Assembly (NCBI GenBank): GCA_963762865.1
Contig: CAVXNC010000025.1
Location: forward strand, 62,001 to 126,000
DNA length: 64,000 nt
Reading direction: 5' to 3'
Origin: DATHAP01 sp963762865
GTDB lineage: Bacteria > Actinomycetota > Actinomycetes > JACCUZ01
Below, one piece after another: positions 1-9,096 of this stretch. How positions within the stretch are numbered: position 1 is the first letter of the stretch; every line of letters begins with the position of its first letter. Position numbers and translations under genes: made by a program. The notes beneath the pieces are model-generated. The model did not search any database and was not told where the DNA came from. It worked only from the letters and a program-made list of their open reading frames with translations.

Positions 1-843
1 TCCGGCTCCGTGAAGGTCGACGGCTCCAGCACGGTGGCACCGCTGACGACCGCTGCAGCAGAGTTCTTCAAGGAGGAGCAGCCAGGCGTCAACGTCACGG
101 TTGGTACCTCGGGGACCGGCGGCGGCTTCGAGAAGTTCTGTGCGGGAGAGACCGATATCTCGGATGCCTCCCGGCCGATCGATGACGAGGACGAGGTGCC
201 TATCTGCGAGGAGGCCGGCATCGAGTACAGCGAGATCCCGGTGGCGAACGACGCCCTCACCGTCGTCGTCAGCACGGAGAACGACTGGGTTGACTGCCTC
301 ACGACAGAGCAGCTCAAGGCGATTTGGGAGCCAGGCTCCAAGGTGAACTCGTGGAAGGACGTGGACTCGAGCTTCCCGGACGAGAAGCTGGAGCTGTTCG
401 GACCTGGCACCGACTCCGGGACCTTCGACTACTTCACCGACGTCATCAACGGTGAGGAAGGCGCCAGCCGGGAGGACTACTCGCCCTCCGAGGACGACAA
501 CGTCATCGTCCAGGGCGTTTCCGGCAGCACCGGCGGCCTCGGCTACTTCGGCTACACGTACTTCGAGGAGAACAAGGACACCCTCAAGGCGCTCCAGATC
601 GACAGCGGCGAGGGCTGCGTCGCCCCGAGCGCGGAGACGGCTCAGGACGGCAGCTACACCCCGCTCTCGCGACCGCTGTTCATCTACCCGTCCAAGGCTG
701 CGACTGAGAAGCCTGAGGTCAAGGCGTTCCTCGAGTACTACCTCGCGAACGACGCCGACATCGCCGAAGCTGCGCAGTACATCCCCCTCAACGACGAGCA
801 GAAGAGCGAGGCGCAGGCAGCGTTCGACTCGCTCGTCGGGTGA
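1..843 (+). CDS. pstS: Phosphate ABC transporter substrate-binding protein PstS (5' truncated)
   Basis: This is the periplasmic-type lipoprotein that captures inorganic phosphate and delivers it to PstCA. The reading frame is open from base 1, so the signal peptide and lipobox lie outside the window; 280 residues are visible. The start of the visible part (VDGSSTVAPLT) and the glycine-rich GTSGTGGGFEKF followed by ISDASRPI are the phosphate-binding signatures of the family. Its stop overlaps the pstC start by four bases, so the four pst genes are one translationally coupled operon. The operon promoter, and any PHO box, would be upstream of the window. Confidence 0.95.
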   Translation, partial: SGSVKVDGSSTVAPLTTAAAEFFKEEQPGVNVTVGTSGTGGGFEKFCAGETDISDASRPIDDEDEVPICEEAGIEYSEIPVANDALTVVVSTENDWVDCLTTEQLKAIWEPGSKVNSWKDVDSSFPDEKLELFGPGTDSGTFDYFTDVINGEEGASREDYSPSEDDNVIVQGVSGSTGGLGYFGYTYFEENKDTLKALQIDSGEGCVAPSAETAQDGSYTPLSRPLFIYPSKAATEKPEVKAFLEYYLANDADIAEAAQYIPLNDEQKSEAQAAFDSLVG

Positions 844-1793
844 CGATGGCATCCACCAGCACCAGCTCGGCCGTGACTTCCGCAGGAAGGACTCTGCGGA
901 AGTCACGGCCGCGCTACGGCGAGCGCGTGATCGAGGTGATGCTCTTCGCCGCAGCACTCGTCTCGATCGCCACGACCATCGGCATCGTCATCGCCGTCCT
1001 GGTACCCACCGTGGAGTTCTTCCAGAAGATCTCGTTCAAGGAGTTCTTCACCGGGACGCGCTGGACGCCGCTGTTCGCCGACCCGTCCTACGGGGTGCTG
1101 CCGCTGGTCACGGCCACGGTCGTCGTCACGCTGATCGCCATGATCTTCGCTGTCCCGCTCGGTGTCGGTGCTGCCATCTACCTCAGCGAGTACGCCGCCG
1201 ATCGGACCCGCAAGATCCTCAAGCCTGCCCTCGAGGTCCTCGCGGGTGTGCCGACCGTGGTCTACGGGTTCTTCGCTCTCAAGGGCATCACGCCCTTCTT
1301 GCGCGACATCTGGCCGGTCGGCGACGGCCCGAGAATCTTCAATGCGCTGGTCGCCGGCTTCGTGATGGGCATCATGATCATCCCGACAGTTGCATCCCTG
1401 TCCGAAGACGCAATGTCCGCGGTGCCGCGGAGCCTTCGCGACGGCGCCTACGCGTTGGGCAGCTCGAAGATGCTCGTCGCGCTCCGGGTGGTGCTCCCCG
1501 CCGCCGTCTCGGGCATCATCGCGGCGATCGTTCTCGGTCTGTCCCGAGCGATCGGAGAGACGATGATCGTCGCCATCGCGGCCGGGGGTCAGGCCCTCCT
1601 CAGCTTCAACCCGCTCGAGGGCATGCTGACGATGACCGCATTCATCGCGCAGGCCGGTTCGGGGGACGTGCCAGTGGGATCGATCGACTACAAGACGATC
1701 TTCGCTGTGGCTTCGTTGCTGTTCCTGATCACGTTCACGCTCAACATGTTCAGCATCCGGCTCGTGCGCAAGTACCGCGAGGTGTACGAGTGA
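840..1793 (+). CDS. pstC: Phosphate ABC transporter permease PstC
   Basis: One of the two membrane channel subunits of the high-affinity phosphate importer. The 317 residues form about six membrane segments after a charged cytoplasmic N-terminus of about 30 residues. The cytoplasmic EAA-type coupling loop is seen as VPRSLRDGAYALGSSKM followed by VVLPAA, which docks on PstB. I use the GTG that overlaps the pstS stop (GTGA). An ATG two codons further in is an equally good alternative. The length is normal for actinobacterial PstC. Confidence 0.95.
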   Translation: MTMASTSTSSAVTSAGRTLRKSRPRYGERVIEVMLFAAALVSIATTIGIVIAVLVPTVEFFQKISFKEFFTGTRWTPLFADPSYGVLPLVTATVVVTLIAMIFAVPLGVGAAIYLSEYAADRTRKILKPALEVLAGVPTVVYGFFALKGITPFLRDIWPVGDGPRIFNALVAGFVMGIMIIPTVASLSEDAMSAVPRSLRDGAYALGSSKMLVALRVVLPAAVSGIIAAIVLGLSRAIGETMIVAIAAGGQALLSFNPLEGMLTMTAFIAQAGSGDVPVGSIDYKTIFAVASLLFLITFTLNMFSIRLVRKYREVYE

Positions 1794-2692
1794 CAGCCAC
1801 AATTGCCCGCGAAACCTCGGACGCCGGCCCCAAGACGCTGAGCGGCAGTCGACGCCCCCGGCGCGAACTCGTGTTCCGCGTCGCCATCCAGTCGTCACTG
1901 GCCATCGCCATCTCCTTCCTCGCGGTGCTGCTGGCCTACGTGATCTGGACCGGGCTGCCGAGGCTGGACGCCAACTTGCTGCGCAACATGCCCTCGACGC
2001 TGCGCCCCGAGACCGCAGGAGCGCAGTCCGCGATCATGGGCACGTTATGGGTGATAACCCTGACGGCCCTGATGACGGTCCCGATCGGGGTCATGTCCGC
2101 GATCTATCTGGAGGAGTACGCGGACCCGACCAAGTGGTGGAACAAGGTCATCGACGTCAATATCCAGAATCTCGCCGCGGTCCCGTCCATCGTCTACGGC
2201 ATCCTGGGTCTGGGCGTCGTCGCGCGCGGACTCGGCCTGGGCCTGACCGTCATCTCGGCCGCGATCACCTTGTCGCTCCTGGTCCTTCCCGTGGTGATCA
2301 TCTCTGGACGCGAGGCGATCCGCGCAGTGCCGAACTCGATCCGCTTCGGTTCGCTCGCGCTCGGTGCCACCAAGTGGCAGACGATCTGGAAGCAGGTGCT
2401 GCCCGCAGCTGTCCCAGGGACGGCCACGGGGTCGATCCTGGCCCTGTCGCGGGCGATCGGCGAGGCCGCCCCGCTGCTCCTGCTCGGCGCGTTGGCCTAC
2501 ATCTCGTTCAACCCTGACGGGGTGCTCAGCCAGTTCACCGTGCTGCCCGTGCAGATCTATGACTTCATCAAGCAGTCGCGCGAGGAGTTCGTGCCCCTCG
2601 CCTCCGCAGCGATCGCTGTCCTACTCGTGATCCTGCTGGTGATGAACTCGGCGGCGATCTTCCTGCGCAACAAGTTCCAGAGACGATGGTGA
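1790..2692 (+). CDS. pstA: Phosphate ABC transporter permease PstA
   Basis: Second membrane subunit of the phosphate importer, 300 residues, with about six predicted transmembrane helices and the coupling loop VPNSIRFGSLALGATKW. The start is the GTG overlapping the pstC stop by four bases. The same frame stays open far upstream, but that stretch is arginine-rich antisense-like sequence inside pstS and pstC and is not coding. The end overlaps the beginning of pstB by seven bases. Confidence 0.95.
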   Translation: MTATIARETSDAGPKTLSGSRRPRRELVFRVAIQSSLAIAISFLAVLLAYVIWTGLPRLDANLLRNMPSTLRPETAGAQSAIMGTLWVITLTALMTVPIGVMSAIYLEEYADPTKWWNKVIDVNIQNLAAVPSIVYGILGLGVVARGLGLGLTVISAAITLSLLVLPVVIISGREAIRAVPNSIRFGSLALGATKWQTIWKQVLPAAVPGTATGSILALSRAIGEAAPLLLLGALAYISFNPDGVLSQFTVLPVQIYDFIKQSREEFVPLASAAIAVLLVILLVMNSAAIFLRNKFQRRW

Positions 2693-3585
2693 CATCCTTG
2701 ACCCAGAACGCTGAGAGCCGCTTTCCTGCTTTGTCGGAGCCCGAGGCCCGGGAGGCCGCCTTGACGATCGCCGGCCCAGACGCTGCGCGACCGAAGCCGG
2801 CCTCGGTCCCGAGCCCGGTCTTCGAGATGAGCGATGTCAGCGTCTACTACGGGGCCTATCAGGCTGTCCGCGACGTGGACCTCCCGGTGGCCAGGAGGGA
2901 GATCACTGCCCTGATCGGGCCCTCGGGTTGCGGCAAGAGCACGATTCTCCGCTGCTTCAACCGGATGAACGACCTGGTGCCAGGCGCCAGGGTGACCGGG
3001 AAGATCACCTTCCACGACGAGGACCTCTACGCAGACTACGTCGATCCCATCGAGGTTCGACGACGCGTCGGCATGGTCTTCCAGAAGCCGAACCCGTTCC
3101 CCAAGTCGATCTACGACAACGTCGCATACGGCCCGCGTGTCAACGGCGTCAAGAAGGGGCTCGACGAGATCGTCGAGAAAGCGCTTCGAGGCGCCGCACT
3201 CTGGGAGGAGACCAAGGACAAGCTCACGGAGAGCGCCCTCGCCCTGTCCGGTGGCCAGCAGCAGCGACTGTGCATCGCACGGACGATCGCCGTGAAGCCT
3301 GAGGTCATCCTGATGGACGAGCCGTGCTCGGCGCTCGACCCGATCGCGACGTCGAAGATCGAGGACCTCATGCATGACCTGGCGGAGGACTTCACGATCA
3401 TCATCGTGACGCACAACATGCAGCAGGCGGCTCGGGTCTCGGAGCGGACGGCGTTCTTCACGGCTGACGTCGACGATGCCGGCATCCGGCACGGGCGTCT
3501 CGTCGAGTTCGACAAGACGACGACCATCTTCAGCAACCCCAGCGACCAGCGCACCGAGGACTACATCACCGGCCGCTTCGGCTGA
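2686..3585 (+). CDS. pstB: Phosphate ABC transporter ATPase PstB
   Basis: ATP-hydrolysing subunit that powers phosphate import. Walker A is GPSGCGKST (about residue 80), the ABC signature is LSGGQQQR and Walker B is VILMDEPCSALDP, followed by the switch histidine in IIVTHNMQQA. At 299 residues it is about 40 longer than typical PstB because of an N-terminal extension before the usual start at FEMSDVSVYYG; a later start is possible. It ends the pst operon and lies 18 bases from the convergent pitA gene. No phoU gene follows it here, although a DUF47 protein (PhoU-like fold) is encoded nearby. Confidence 0.95.
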   Translation: MVTSLTQNAESRFPALSEPEAREAALTIAGPDAARPKPASVPSPVFEMSDVSVYYGAYQAVRDVDLPVARREITALIGPSGCGKSTILRCFNRMNDLVPGARVTGKITFHDEDLYADYVDPIEVRRRVGMVFQKPNPFPKSIYDNVAYGPRVNGVKKGLDEIVEKALRGAALWEETKDKLTESALALSGGQQQRLCIARTIAVKPEVILMDEPCSALDPIATSKIEDLMHDLAEDFTIIIVTHNMQQAARVSERTAFFTADVDDAGIRHGRLVEFDKTTTIFSNPSDQRTEDYITGRFG

Positions 3586-3603
3586 TCAGCCCGCGTGGCG
3601 GCG

Positions 3604-4596
3604 CTACTCGAGGATGAAGTGGACCACCCAGTAGACAACGGCGGCGGCCAGACCGGCCATCGGGATGGTCAGTACCCACGCGACAAGGATGTTGCCGGCC
3701 ACGCCCCAGCGGACCGCCTTGCGGCCCTTGGTCGCGCCGGCACCCATGATCGAGCCGGTGATCGCCTGGGTCGTCGAGATGGGCGCCTCGAAGACGTACG
3801 CCGTCGTGTAGAGCACGGAGGCGGCGACGGTCTCGGCGGCGAAGCCGCGCGCCGGGTCGATCTCGATGATCCGGCGACCGAGGGTGCGCATGATGCGCCA
3901 GCCGCCGGAGTAGGTGCCTAGGGAGATCGCCGCCGCCGAGAGCACGACGACCCACCAGGGGATCTCGAAGCTGTCCTGGTATCCGCCGACGACCAGGGCG
4001 AGGACGATGACGCCCATCGTCTTCTGCGCGTCCTGCAGCCCGTGGCCGAGCGCCATCGCGGACGCCGAGACGGTCTGCGCCATCCGGAAGCCGCGCTGGG
4101 TCGGCCCCGGCTTGGCCTTCCGCCAGCCCCAGAGGATCCCCAGCATCAGCAGGAAGGCGAGCACGCCGCCGACGACCGGCGACAGGAACATCGGGATGAC
4201 GACCTTGTCGACCACGCTGGCCCACTGCACCGTCACCCCGCCGGCCAGCCCAGCCCCCACCAGCCCCCCGATGAGGGCGTGCGAGGACGACGAGGGCAGC
4301 CCGAAGTACCAGGTGGTGAGGTTCCACGCGATCGCCCCCACCAGCGCCGCGAGCACGACCACGAGCGCGTGCTCCCCAGACGGCGGCTCCAGCACGCTGA
4401 ACACGGTCTTCGCAACCTTGGTGCCGAGGAACGCGCCGACGAAGTTCATGACAGCAGCCATCAGCAGGGCGACGCGCGGGGTCAGGGCCCGTGTCGAGAC
4501 CGACGTCGCGATCGCGTTGGCCGCGTCGTGGAAGCCGTTGGTGTAGTCGAATACCAACGCGGTCGCGATGACCGCGATGATGGTGGCCAGCTCCAC
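3604..4596 (-). CDS. pitA: Low-affinity inorganic phosphate transporter (PiT family)
   Basis: Secondary transporter that takes up metal-phosphate when phosphate is plentiful. The 330-residue protein is strongly hydrophobic. It carries the PiT signature near the N-terminus (NGFHDAANAIATSVSTRAL) and its inverted counterpart around residue 160 (GHGLQDAQKTMGVI), the pseudo-symmetry of this family. The start is a GTG three bases after the stop of the upstream DUF47 gene, so the two are co-transcribed. It converges on pstB, so high- and low-affinity phosphate uptake sit back to back. Confidence 0.93.
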   Translation of the reverse strand: MELATIIAVIATALVFDYTNGFHDAANAIATSVSTRALTPRVALLMAAVMNFVGAFLGTKVAKTVFSVLEPPSGEHALVVVLAALVGAIAWNLTTWYFGLPSSSSHALIGGLVGAGLAGGVTVQWASVVDKVVIPMFLSPVVGGVLAFLLMLGILWGWRKAKPGPTQRGFRMAQTVSASAMALGHGLQDAQKTMGVIVLALVVGGYQDSFEIPWWVVVLSAAAISLGTYSGGWRIMRTLGRRIIEIDPARGFAAETVAASVLYTTAYVFEAPISTTQAITGSIMGAGATKGRKAVRWGVAGNILVAWVLTIPMAGLAAAVVYWVVHFILE

Positions 4597-4599
4597 CGG

Positions 4600-5220
4600 T
4601 CAGGACTCCTTGACCGCGATCGTCTCCACCGTGTTGGCCACGTGCTCGAAGGCGTCGGCCGCCGCTTCCAGCTGGTCGACGACCTCCTTGAGCTTCAGGA
4701 CGGTCAGTGCGTCGTACGCACCGCTGAAGAGCTTCGCGAGGATCCGCCGGTACACCTGGTCTGCCTGGTTCTCCAGCCGGTTCAGCTCGATCCAGAACTC
4801 GCTGAGGTCCTTCATCGACCGCAGCCTCGGCATCGCCTCGGCGGTCAGCTCTGCCGCCCGCTCGAGCACCTCGACCTGGTCGGCGACCTCCGGGGGAAGC
4901 TCCTCGATGTTGTAGAGCACCACGAGGTCGACCGCGGCCTCCATGTAGTCCATGACGTCGTCCAGCGACGACGCCAGCCGGTAGATGTCCTCCCGGTCGA
5001 AGGGCGTGACGAAGGTCTCGTTCAGCTCCCGCATGATCGCGTGCGTCGCCTCGTCACCGGCGTGCTCGCACTTGCGCATGCGCTCGGCGATCTCCTTGCG
5101 CCCGCTCAGGTCTGCGCCGAGCATCTCCTTGAGCAGCCCGGCGCCTTCCATCAGGTTGCGCCCGGACGTCGCGAACATGCCGTAGAAGCTGTTCTGGCGT
5201 GGGGTGAGGCGGATGCGCAC
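4600..5220 (-). CDS. DUF47 family Pit accessory protein (PhoU-like)
   Basis: A helical PhoU-fold protein of 206 residues of the DUF47 family that normally precedes pit genes and is thought to modulate Pit activity. Visible family features are the early FYGMFATSGRNLMEGA stretch and acidic, metal-binding-type helices such as EHAGDEATHAIMREL. I start at the GTG giving VRIRLTPRQN because a purine-rich GGGAGAG lies a few bases upstream. A longer ATG start nine codons earlier lacks this. It is followed after three bases by pitA. Confidence 0.9.
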   Translation of the reverse strand: MRIRLTPRQNSFYGMFATSGRNLMEGAGLLKEMLGADLSGRKEIAERMRKCEHAGDEATHAIMRELNETFVTPFDREDIYRLASSLDDVMDYMEAAVDLVVLYNIEELPPEVADQVEVLERAAELTAEAMPRLRSMKDLSEFWIELNRLENQADQVYRRILAKLFSGAYDALTVLKLKEVVDQLEAAADAFEHVANTVETIAVKES

Positions 5221-5356
5221 AGGCTCTCCCGGATCAGGGCAGGGCAACGAGGGAAGGTGCAGGTCCGGGAGTGGATGCTACGCAGGAGCGCACGGCTCCC
5301 CGAAATCAGGGTTCGTCCGGTGATCAGCGGGCCGACACGTGCCCGTGACCCAGCGG

Positions 5357-5527
5357 TCAGGTGGGGCGGGGAGCGGCGCTGTCCCGGCGCAGGCCGAGCA
5401 CTTGGTCGATCCGCTCCTGGCTCAGCGGCTCGTCCGAGGACGACGCAGCGATGACGAGCTCGCCGTAGAGCTCGATCTCGTCGAGGACCATCGGGTCCTC
5501 GAGCCGGGTGTCGGCCTTCTGGGCCAC
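5357..5527 (-). CDS. Small acidic conserved-looking protein, 56 residues
   Basis: A short gene below the length limit of most ORF calls. It starts with GTG (VAQKADTRLEDPMVLDEIEL) preceded by a strong ribosome-binding site (GGAGGAGGC about eight bases upstream) and ends at TGA after 56 codons. The product is acidic and probably two helices, with a central stretch rich in Leu/Ile and Ser and the end DQVLGLRRDSAAPRPT. Codon third positions are strongly G/C as in real genes here. I cannot assign a function. I believe similar small proteins occur in other actinobacteria, but this is from memory and untested. Confidence 0.72.
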   Translation of the reverse strand: MAQKADTRLEDPMVLDEIELYGELVIAASSSDEPLSQERIDQVLGLRRDSAAPRPT

Positions 5528-5825
5528 CGGTCTGCCTCCTCCGTCACCGATCGTCGAGGCCGCACGCAGAGGACCCCGACTCCGAGCCCCAGCCTAGGTA
5601 TGCCCGGGTTTGCCACGCCATGACCCACGCGGGCCATTCGTTGGTGGCCCTCCCGTGTCACCCGGCGGGCAGGCACCATCCGACCTGAGGGGGTCAACCG
5701 GGTGGCTTCCTTCCGGTCGTGGCAACAGTGGGCAACGACGCGGCAAAGTCGCTTGCGAGCCCCCGCTTCACCACGTCGGAATCGGCGCTCGTGTGCATGA
5801 TCACCGGCCCAGGGATCGATGCGGC
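5528..5825. other. Intergenic region without a recognised gene
   Basis: About 300 bases between the small minus-strand gene and the end of the aminotransferase gene. Apart from the ribosome-binding site of the small gene, and a possible minus-strand promoter element reading TACCTAGGCT near 5592-5601, I see no protein-like frame or clear hairpin. Confidence 0.4.
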
Positions 5826-7217
5826 TCAGGCGCCGGCCAGGGCCGCGAGGGTCTCGTCGAAGACGGCGGTGTGCCGGTCAACGTCGGCCTCGGTGGTCGC
5901 CGGCGACATCAGCGCCATGTTGTGGAAGGGCGTCAGCAGGATGCCGCGGTTGAGCGCCGCCAGGTGCAGGTACTGCTCGAGCGCGAAGTCGCCGGCGGCG
6001 TGCGCCTCGGCGCCGGTCCGCGGCGCGGTCGGGGTGAAGGTGTACTCGCCGCGGGCGCCGAGACGGTTGCAGTGCCACTCCAGGCCGTGCCGGGCGATGC
6101 CGGCATCGACGCCGTCGGCCCACCGGTCGCCGAGCGGCAGCATCCGGGCGTAGGCCTCGTCCGTCAGCACCTCCGTCAGCGTCGAGCGCATCGCGGCGAG
6201 GGACAGGGCGTTGCCGGCCAGCGTGCCGCCGATGCCGCCCACGTCGATGTCCTCGAGCTCGACCGAGCGCGCGATGCGGTCGGCCACCTCCTGGGTCATC
6301 CCGAAGGCGCCGGCCGGGATCCCGCCGGCGATCGCCTTTCCCATCGTCATGAGGTCCGGGTCGAGGTCGTGCGCCCGGGTGTAGCCGCCCGGTCCCGCCG
6401 AGAGGGTGTGCGTCTCGTCGATGATGAGCAGTACGTCGTGACGCCTGGTCAGCTCGCGAAGCGCCGCGTGGTAGCCGTCGTCGGGCAGCACGATGCCGAC
6501 GTTGGTCAGGGCCGGCTCGCACAGCACGGCGGCGGCGTCGCCCGCAGCAAGAGCCGCTTCAAGGCCGGCCACGTCGTTGAACTCCACGACGGTCGTCGTC
6601 TCGGCCGGGTCCACCGGCGGCCCGATGTTGCCGCGCCGTGGCACCGTACGACCGGAACCGGACGGGTCCAGCGTCGCGAAGGTCTCGTCGACGCTGCCGT
6701 GGTAGCAGTAGTCGTGCACGACGACCTTCCGCCGGCCGGTGACGTGGCGCGCGTAGCGGATCGCGTGCCGGTTCGCGTCGGTGGCCGACAGGGTGAACTG
6801 CCACATCGGCAGCCCGAACCGCCGGGACAGCTCCTCACCGACCAGCACCGAGTCCTCGGTCGGCAGCATCGCGGTGATCCCGCGCCCGACCTGCTCGCGC
6901 ACCGAGGCGACCGTCGGCCCGGGTGAGTGCCCGGTCATCGCCCCCGTGTCGCCGAGGCAGAGGTCGACGTAGTCGTGACCGTCGACGTCGGTGAAGTGCG
7001 CACCCGACGCCTCCGCGACGAAGACCGGGAACGGCCCGGGCCACTTGACCATCCAGCTCATCGGCACGCCGCCGGGCATCACGGCCTTGGCGCGCTCGAA
7101 GAGCTCACGGCTGCGGGGATGCTCGGCGACGAAGCGGTCCCGCTCGGCAGCGGTGAGTCCCTCGATGTGCGCGGCCGGCTCGGTGTCGGGACCAGGGGGC
7201 GAGCCAGGGGCAGGCAT
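5826..7217 (-). CDS. Class III aminotransferase / glutamate-1-semialdehyde aminomutase-like
   Basis: PLP-dependent fold-type I enzyme of 463 residues. The PLP lysine is in MTMGKAIAGGIPAGAFG (about K293) and the cofactor-ring aspartate in LLIIDETHTL. The motif GDTGAMTGHSPGP and the overall pattern resemble the glutamate-1-semialdehyde aminomutase branch, but the real heme-pathway HemL is expected next to other hem genes, which are absent. It is more likely a transaminase of unknown amino substrate. The start is the ATG giving MPAPGSPPGPD; upstream sequence in frame is low-quality and arginine-rich. It is transcribed alone and is divergent from the PrsW gene. Confidence 0.85.
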   Translation of the reverse strand: MPAPGSPPGPDTEPAAHIEGLTAAERDRFVAEHPRSRELFERAKAVMPGGVPMSWMVKWPGPFPVFVAEASGAHFTDVDGHDYVDLCLGDTGAMTGHSPGPTVASVREQVGRGITAMLPTEDSVLVGEELSRRFGLPMWQFTLSATDANRHAIRYARHVTGRRKVVVHDYCYHGSVDETFATLDPSGSGRTVPRRGNIGPPVDPAETTTVVEFNDVAGLEAALAAGDAAAVLCEPALTNVGIVLPDDGYHAALRELTRRHDVLLIIDETHTLSAGPGGYTRAHDLDPDLMTMGKAIAGGIPAGAFGMTQEVADRIARSVELEDIDVGGIGGTLAGNALSLAAMRSTLTEVLTDEAYARMLPLGDRWADGVDAGIARHGLEWHCNRLGARGEYTFTPTAPRTGAEAHAAGDFALEQYLHLAALNRGILLTPFHNMALMSPATTEADVDRHTAVFDETLAALAGA

Positions 7218-7451
7218 GGCGGAACGGTAGCCAGACCACCGTGGGGTCCGCGCGGTCGATCGTCCCACCGACCCAGCAGATGGGACGGGGACCGACGTCC
7301 CCTGCCGTGTGCCGGCCCCCGTCCAACTGCCGCGTTCCCAGACCTGCCCGGAGCAATCCTCACGCCTCAATTCGATCAACATCCCGTCCACGGATCGGGA
7401 CAGCGCGGCTGGTTAGGCTCCCCCGGTGCCGACGGCGACAGGGAGCACCGC

Positions 7452-8600
7452 GTGAGGGACGACCCGACGGGTCACTGGTCCCGGCTGCGCCGGATGCTGC
7501 TCGTCGGCTTCCTCGCGGTGGTCATGAGCCTGTGCGGCCTGCTGCTGCTCGCCACGTTCACCTCGACCACCGGGATCGTCGGCTTCCTCATCGGGCTGTG
7601 CCTCGCGGCGCTCCCGCTGCCCGTGGTCATCGGCGCCTTCCGCTGGCTGGACCGCTACGAGCCGGAGCCCCGCGGGCTGCTGCTCTTCGCGTTCTTCTGG
7701 GGCGCCACCGTGGCCGCACTGGCCGCGGCGGTGCTCAACACCGCCAGCGCGGTGGCCATCGCGCGCACCGGCGGCGGGTCCGACGGTCTCGTCGCGACGG
7801 CTGTGCTCGTCGCCCCGTGGGTCGAGGAGGCGGCCAAGGGAGCCGCGGTCCTGCTGGTCCTGGTCTTCCGCCGCTCGGAGTTCGACGGTGTCGTCGACGG
7901 GATCGTGCTCGCCGGCCTGGCCGGTGTCGGCTTCGCCTTCACCGAGAACATCCTCTACTTCGGCCGGACCTTCCTGGCCGGCGGCGAGGAGCTGGGCGTG
8001 ACCGGCGGGATCTTCGCCGTCGGCGTCACCTTCTTGCTGCGCGGCGTCCTTTCCCCCTTCGCCCACCCGCTCTTCACGGCCATGACCGGCATCGGCCTCG
8101 GCCTGTCTGCCCGCGCCGTCAACCCGGCCACCCGATGGCTGGCGCCGATCGGTGGCTACCTGGCAGCGGTGCTCCTGCACGCGACCTGGAACTGGGCGTC
8201 GCTGTCAGGGCTGTCCGGCTTCTTCACCGGCTACGTCGTGGTGATGGTCCCGGCCTTCGCCGCGACCATCGCGGTCGCGACGTGGTCCCGCCGCCGGGAG
8301 GGCGCCACCCTGGTCAGGCACCTCCCGGCGTACGTCGCTGCAGGCTGGCTGGCACCCGAGGACGTGCTGATGCTGGCCTCGCTGCCCCGGCGGCGCCAGG
8401 CGTTGCACTGGGTCCAGGGGCGTTACGGCGACGCCGCAGGCCACGCGCTTCGGCACTTCCAGCACTCGGCGACAGAGCTCGCGTTCCTCCGCGACCGGCT
8501 CGACCGAGGGCACGAGGTCCCCGACTTCCCCCGCCGGGAGCGCGAGCTGCTCGACGAGATGTCGCGTAGCCGGACGGCCGTCGCCGGGCCCAGCGTCTGA
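7452..8600 (+). CDS. PrsW-family intramembrane metalloprotease
   Basis: A polytopic membrane protein of 382 residues related to PrsW, the protease that cuts anti-sigma factors in Bacillus. The family's active-site motifs are all present in order: VEEAAKG (about residue 125), FTENILYFG (about 162), HPLFTAMTG (about 206) and HATWNW (about 243). About eight hydrophobic segments occupy residues 15-290, followed by a charged cytoplasmic tail. The start GTG (VRDDPTGHW) is preceded by AGGGAG, and a TTAGGCT element about 35 bases upstream could be the -10. The substrate is unknown. The RskA anti-sigma factor at 31.7 kb is a possible but untested target. Confidence 0.88.
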   Translation: MRDDPTGHWSRLRRMLLVGFLAVVMSLCGLLLLATFTSTTGIVGFLIGLCLAALPLPVVIGAFRWLDRYEPEPRGLLLFAFFWGATVAALAAAVLNTASAVAIARTGGGSDGLVATAVLVAPWVEEAAKGAAVLLVLVFRRSEFDGVVDGIVLAGLAGVGFAFTENILYFGRTFLAGGEELGVTGGIFAVGVTFLLRGVLSPFAHPLFTAMTGIGLGLSARAVNPATRWLAPIGGYLAAVLLHATWNWASLSGLSGFFTGYVVVMVPAFAATIAVATWSRRREGATLVRHLPAYVAAGWLAPEDVLMLASLPRRRQALHWVQGRYGDAAGHALRHFQHSATELAFLRDRLDRGHEVPDFPRRERELLDEMSRSRTAVAGPSV

Positions 8601-8620
8601 CGGGCCAGCGCCTGACGGGC

Positions 8621-8974
8621 TCAGCCCTCGAGGCTGACCAGCCCGGCGTGCCAGTCGTCGCCGGCCAGCTCCGCGTGCAGGTCGAGCAGGTCGTCGGAGG
8701 TGAGGGCCGGGCCCTCCGGGCGCACCTCCGGGTGCTCCACGACGGGCGGGGACAGGCTCAGGAAGGTCACCCCGCCCATCACCAGGGCGGCGACGCCGGC
8801 GGCATCGAGCGCGACGGCCGCGGTGTCGTGGCAGCCGAGACAGGTGAACAGGACCTCGCCGGAGGTCGACTGCTCGGCGTCCACCCGGACGAGCAGGCGG
8901 CGGGCGGTCAGGACGACCTCGGCGCGGCAGCTGGGGCAGATGACGGTGAACTGTGCAGACTGCGAGTTGCTCAT
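8621..8974 (-). CDS. Zinc-ribbon protein of unknown function
   Basis: A soluble 117-residue protein. Near the start CPSC and about 33 residues later CLGC form a four-cysteine zinc ribbon. The C-terminal half is acidic with the end LAGDDWHAGLVSLEG. The ATG start has an excellent GGAGGT ribosome-binding site six bases upstream. It converges on the PrsW gene. No more specific family is recognised. Confidence 0.8.
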   Translation of the reverse strand: MSNSQSAQFTVICPSCRAEVVLTARRLLVRVDAEQSTSGEVLFTCLGCHDTAAVALDAAGVAALVMGGVTFLSLSPPVVEHPEVRPEGPALTSDDLLDLHAELAGDDWHAGLVSLEG

Positions 8975-9096
8975 GGTGGGACCTCCTCGGTGTGGTGGCC
9001 TCACCCTGCTCGCCCCCACTGGCGCCGGACTTGCGACGCACTTGCACTGGACTGTCGCCGCCCAGGGCCACGCCGTTACACGGAGAGTGCCACGCC

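Noticed and set aside
452..1789. Extension of PstA to an upstream ATG at 452
   Set aside because: The upstream part is Arg/Ser/Thr-rich out-of-frame translation of pstS and pstC; the true start overlaps the pstC stop.
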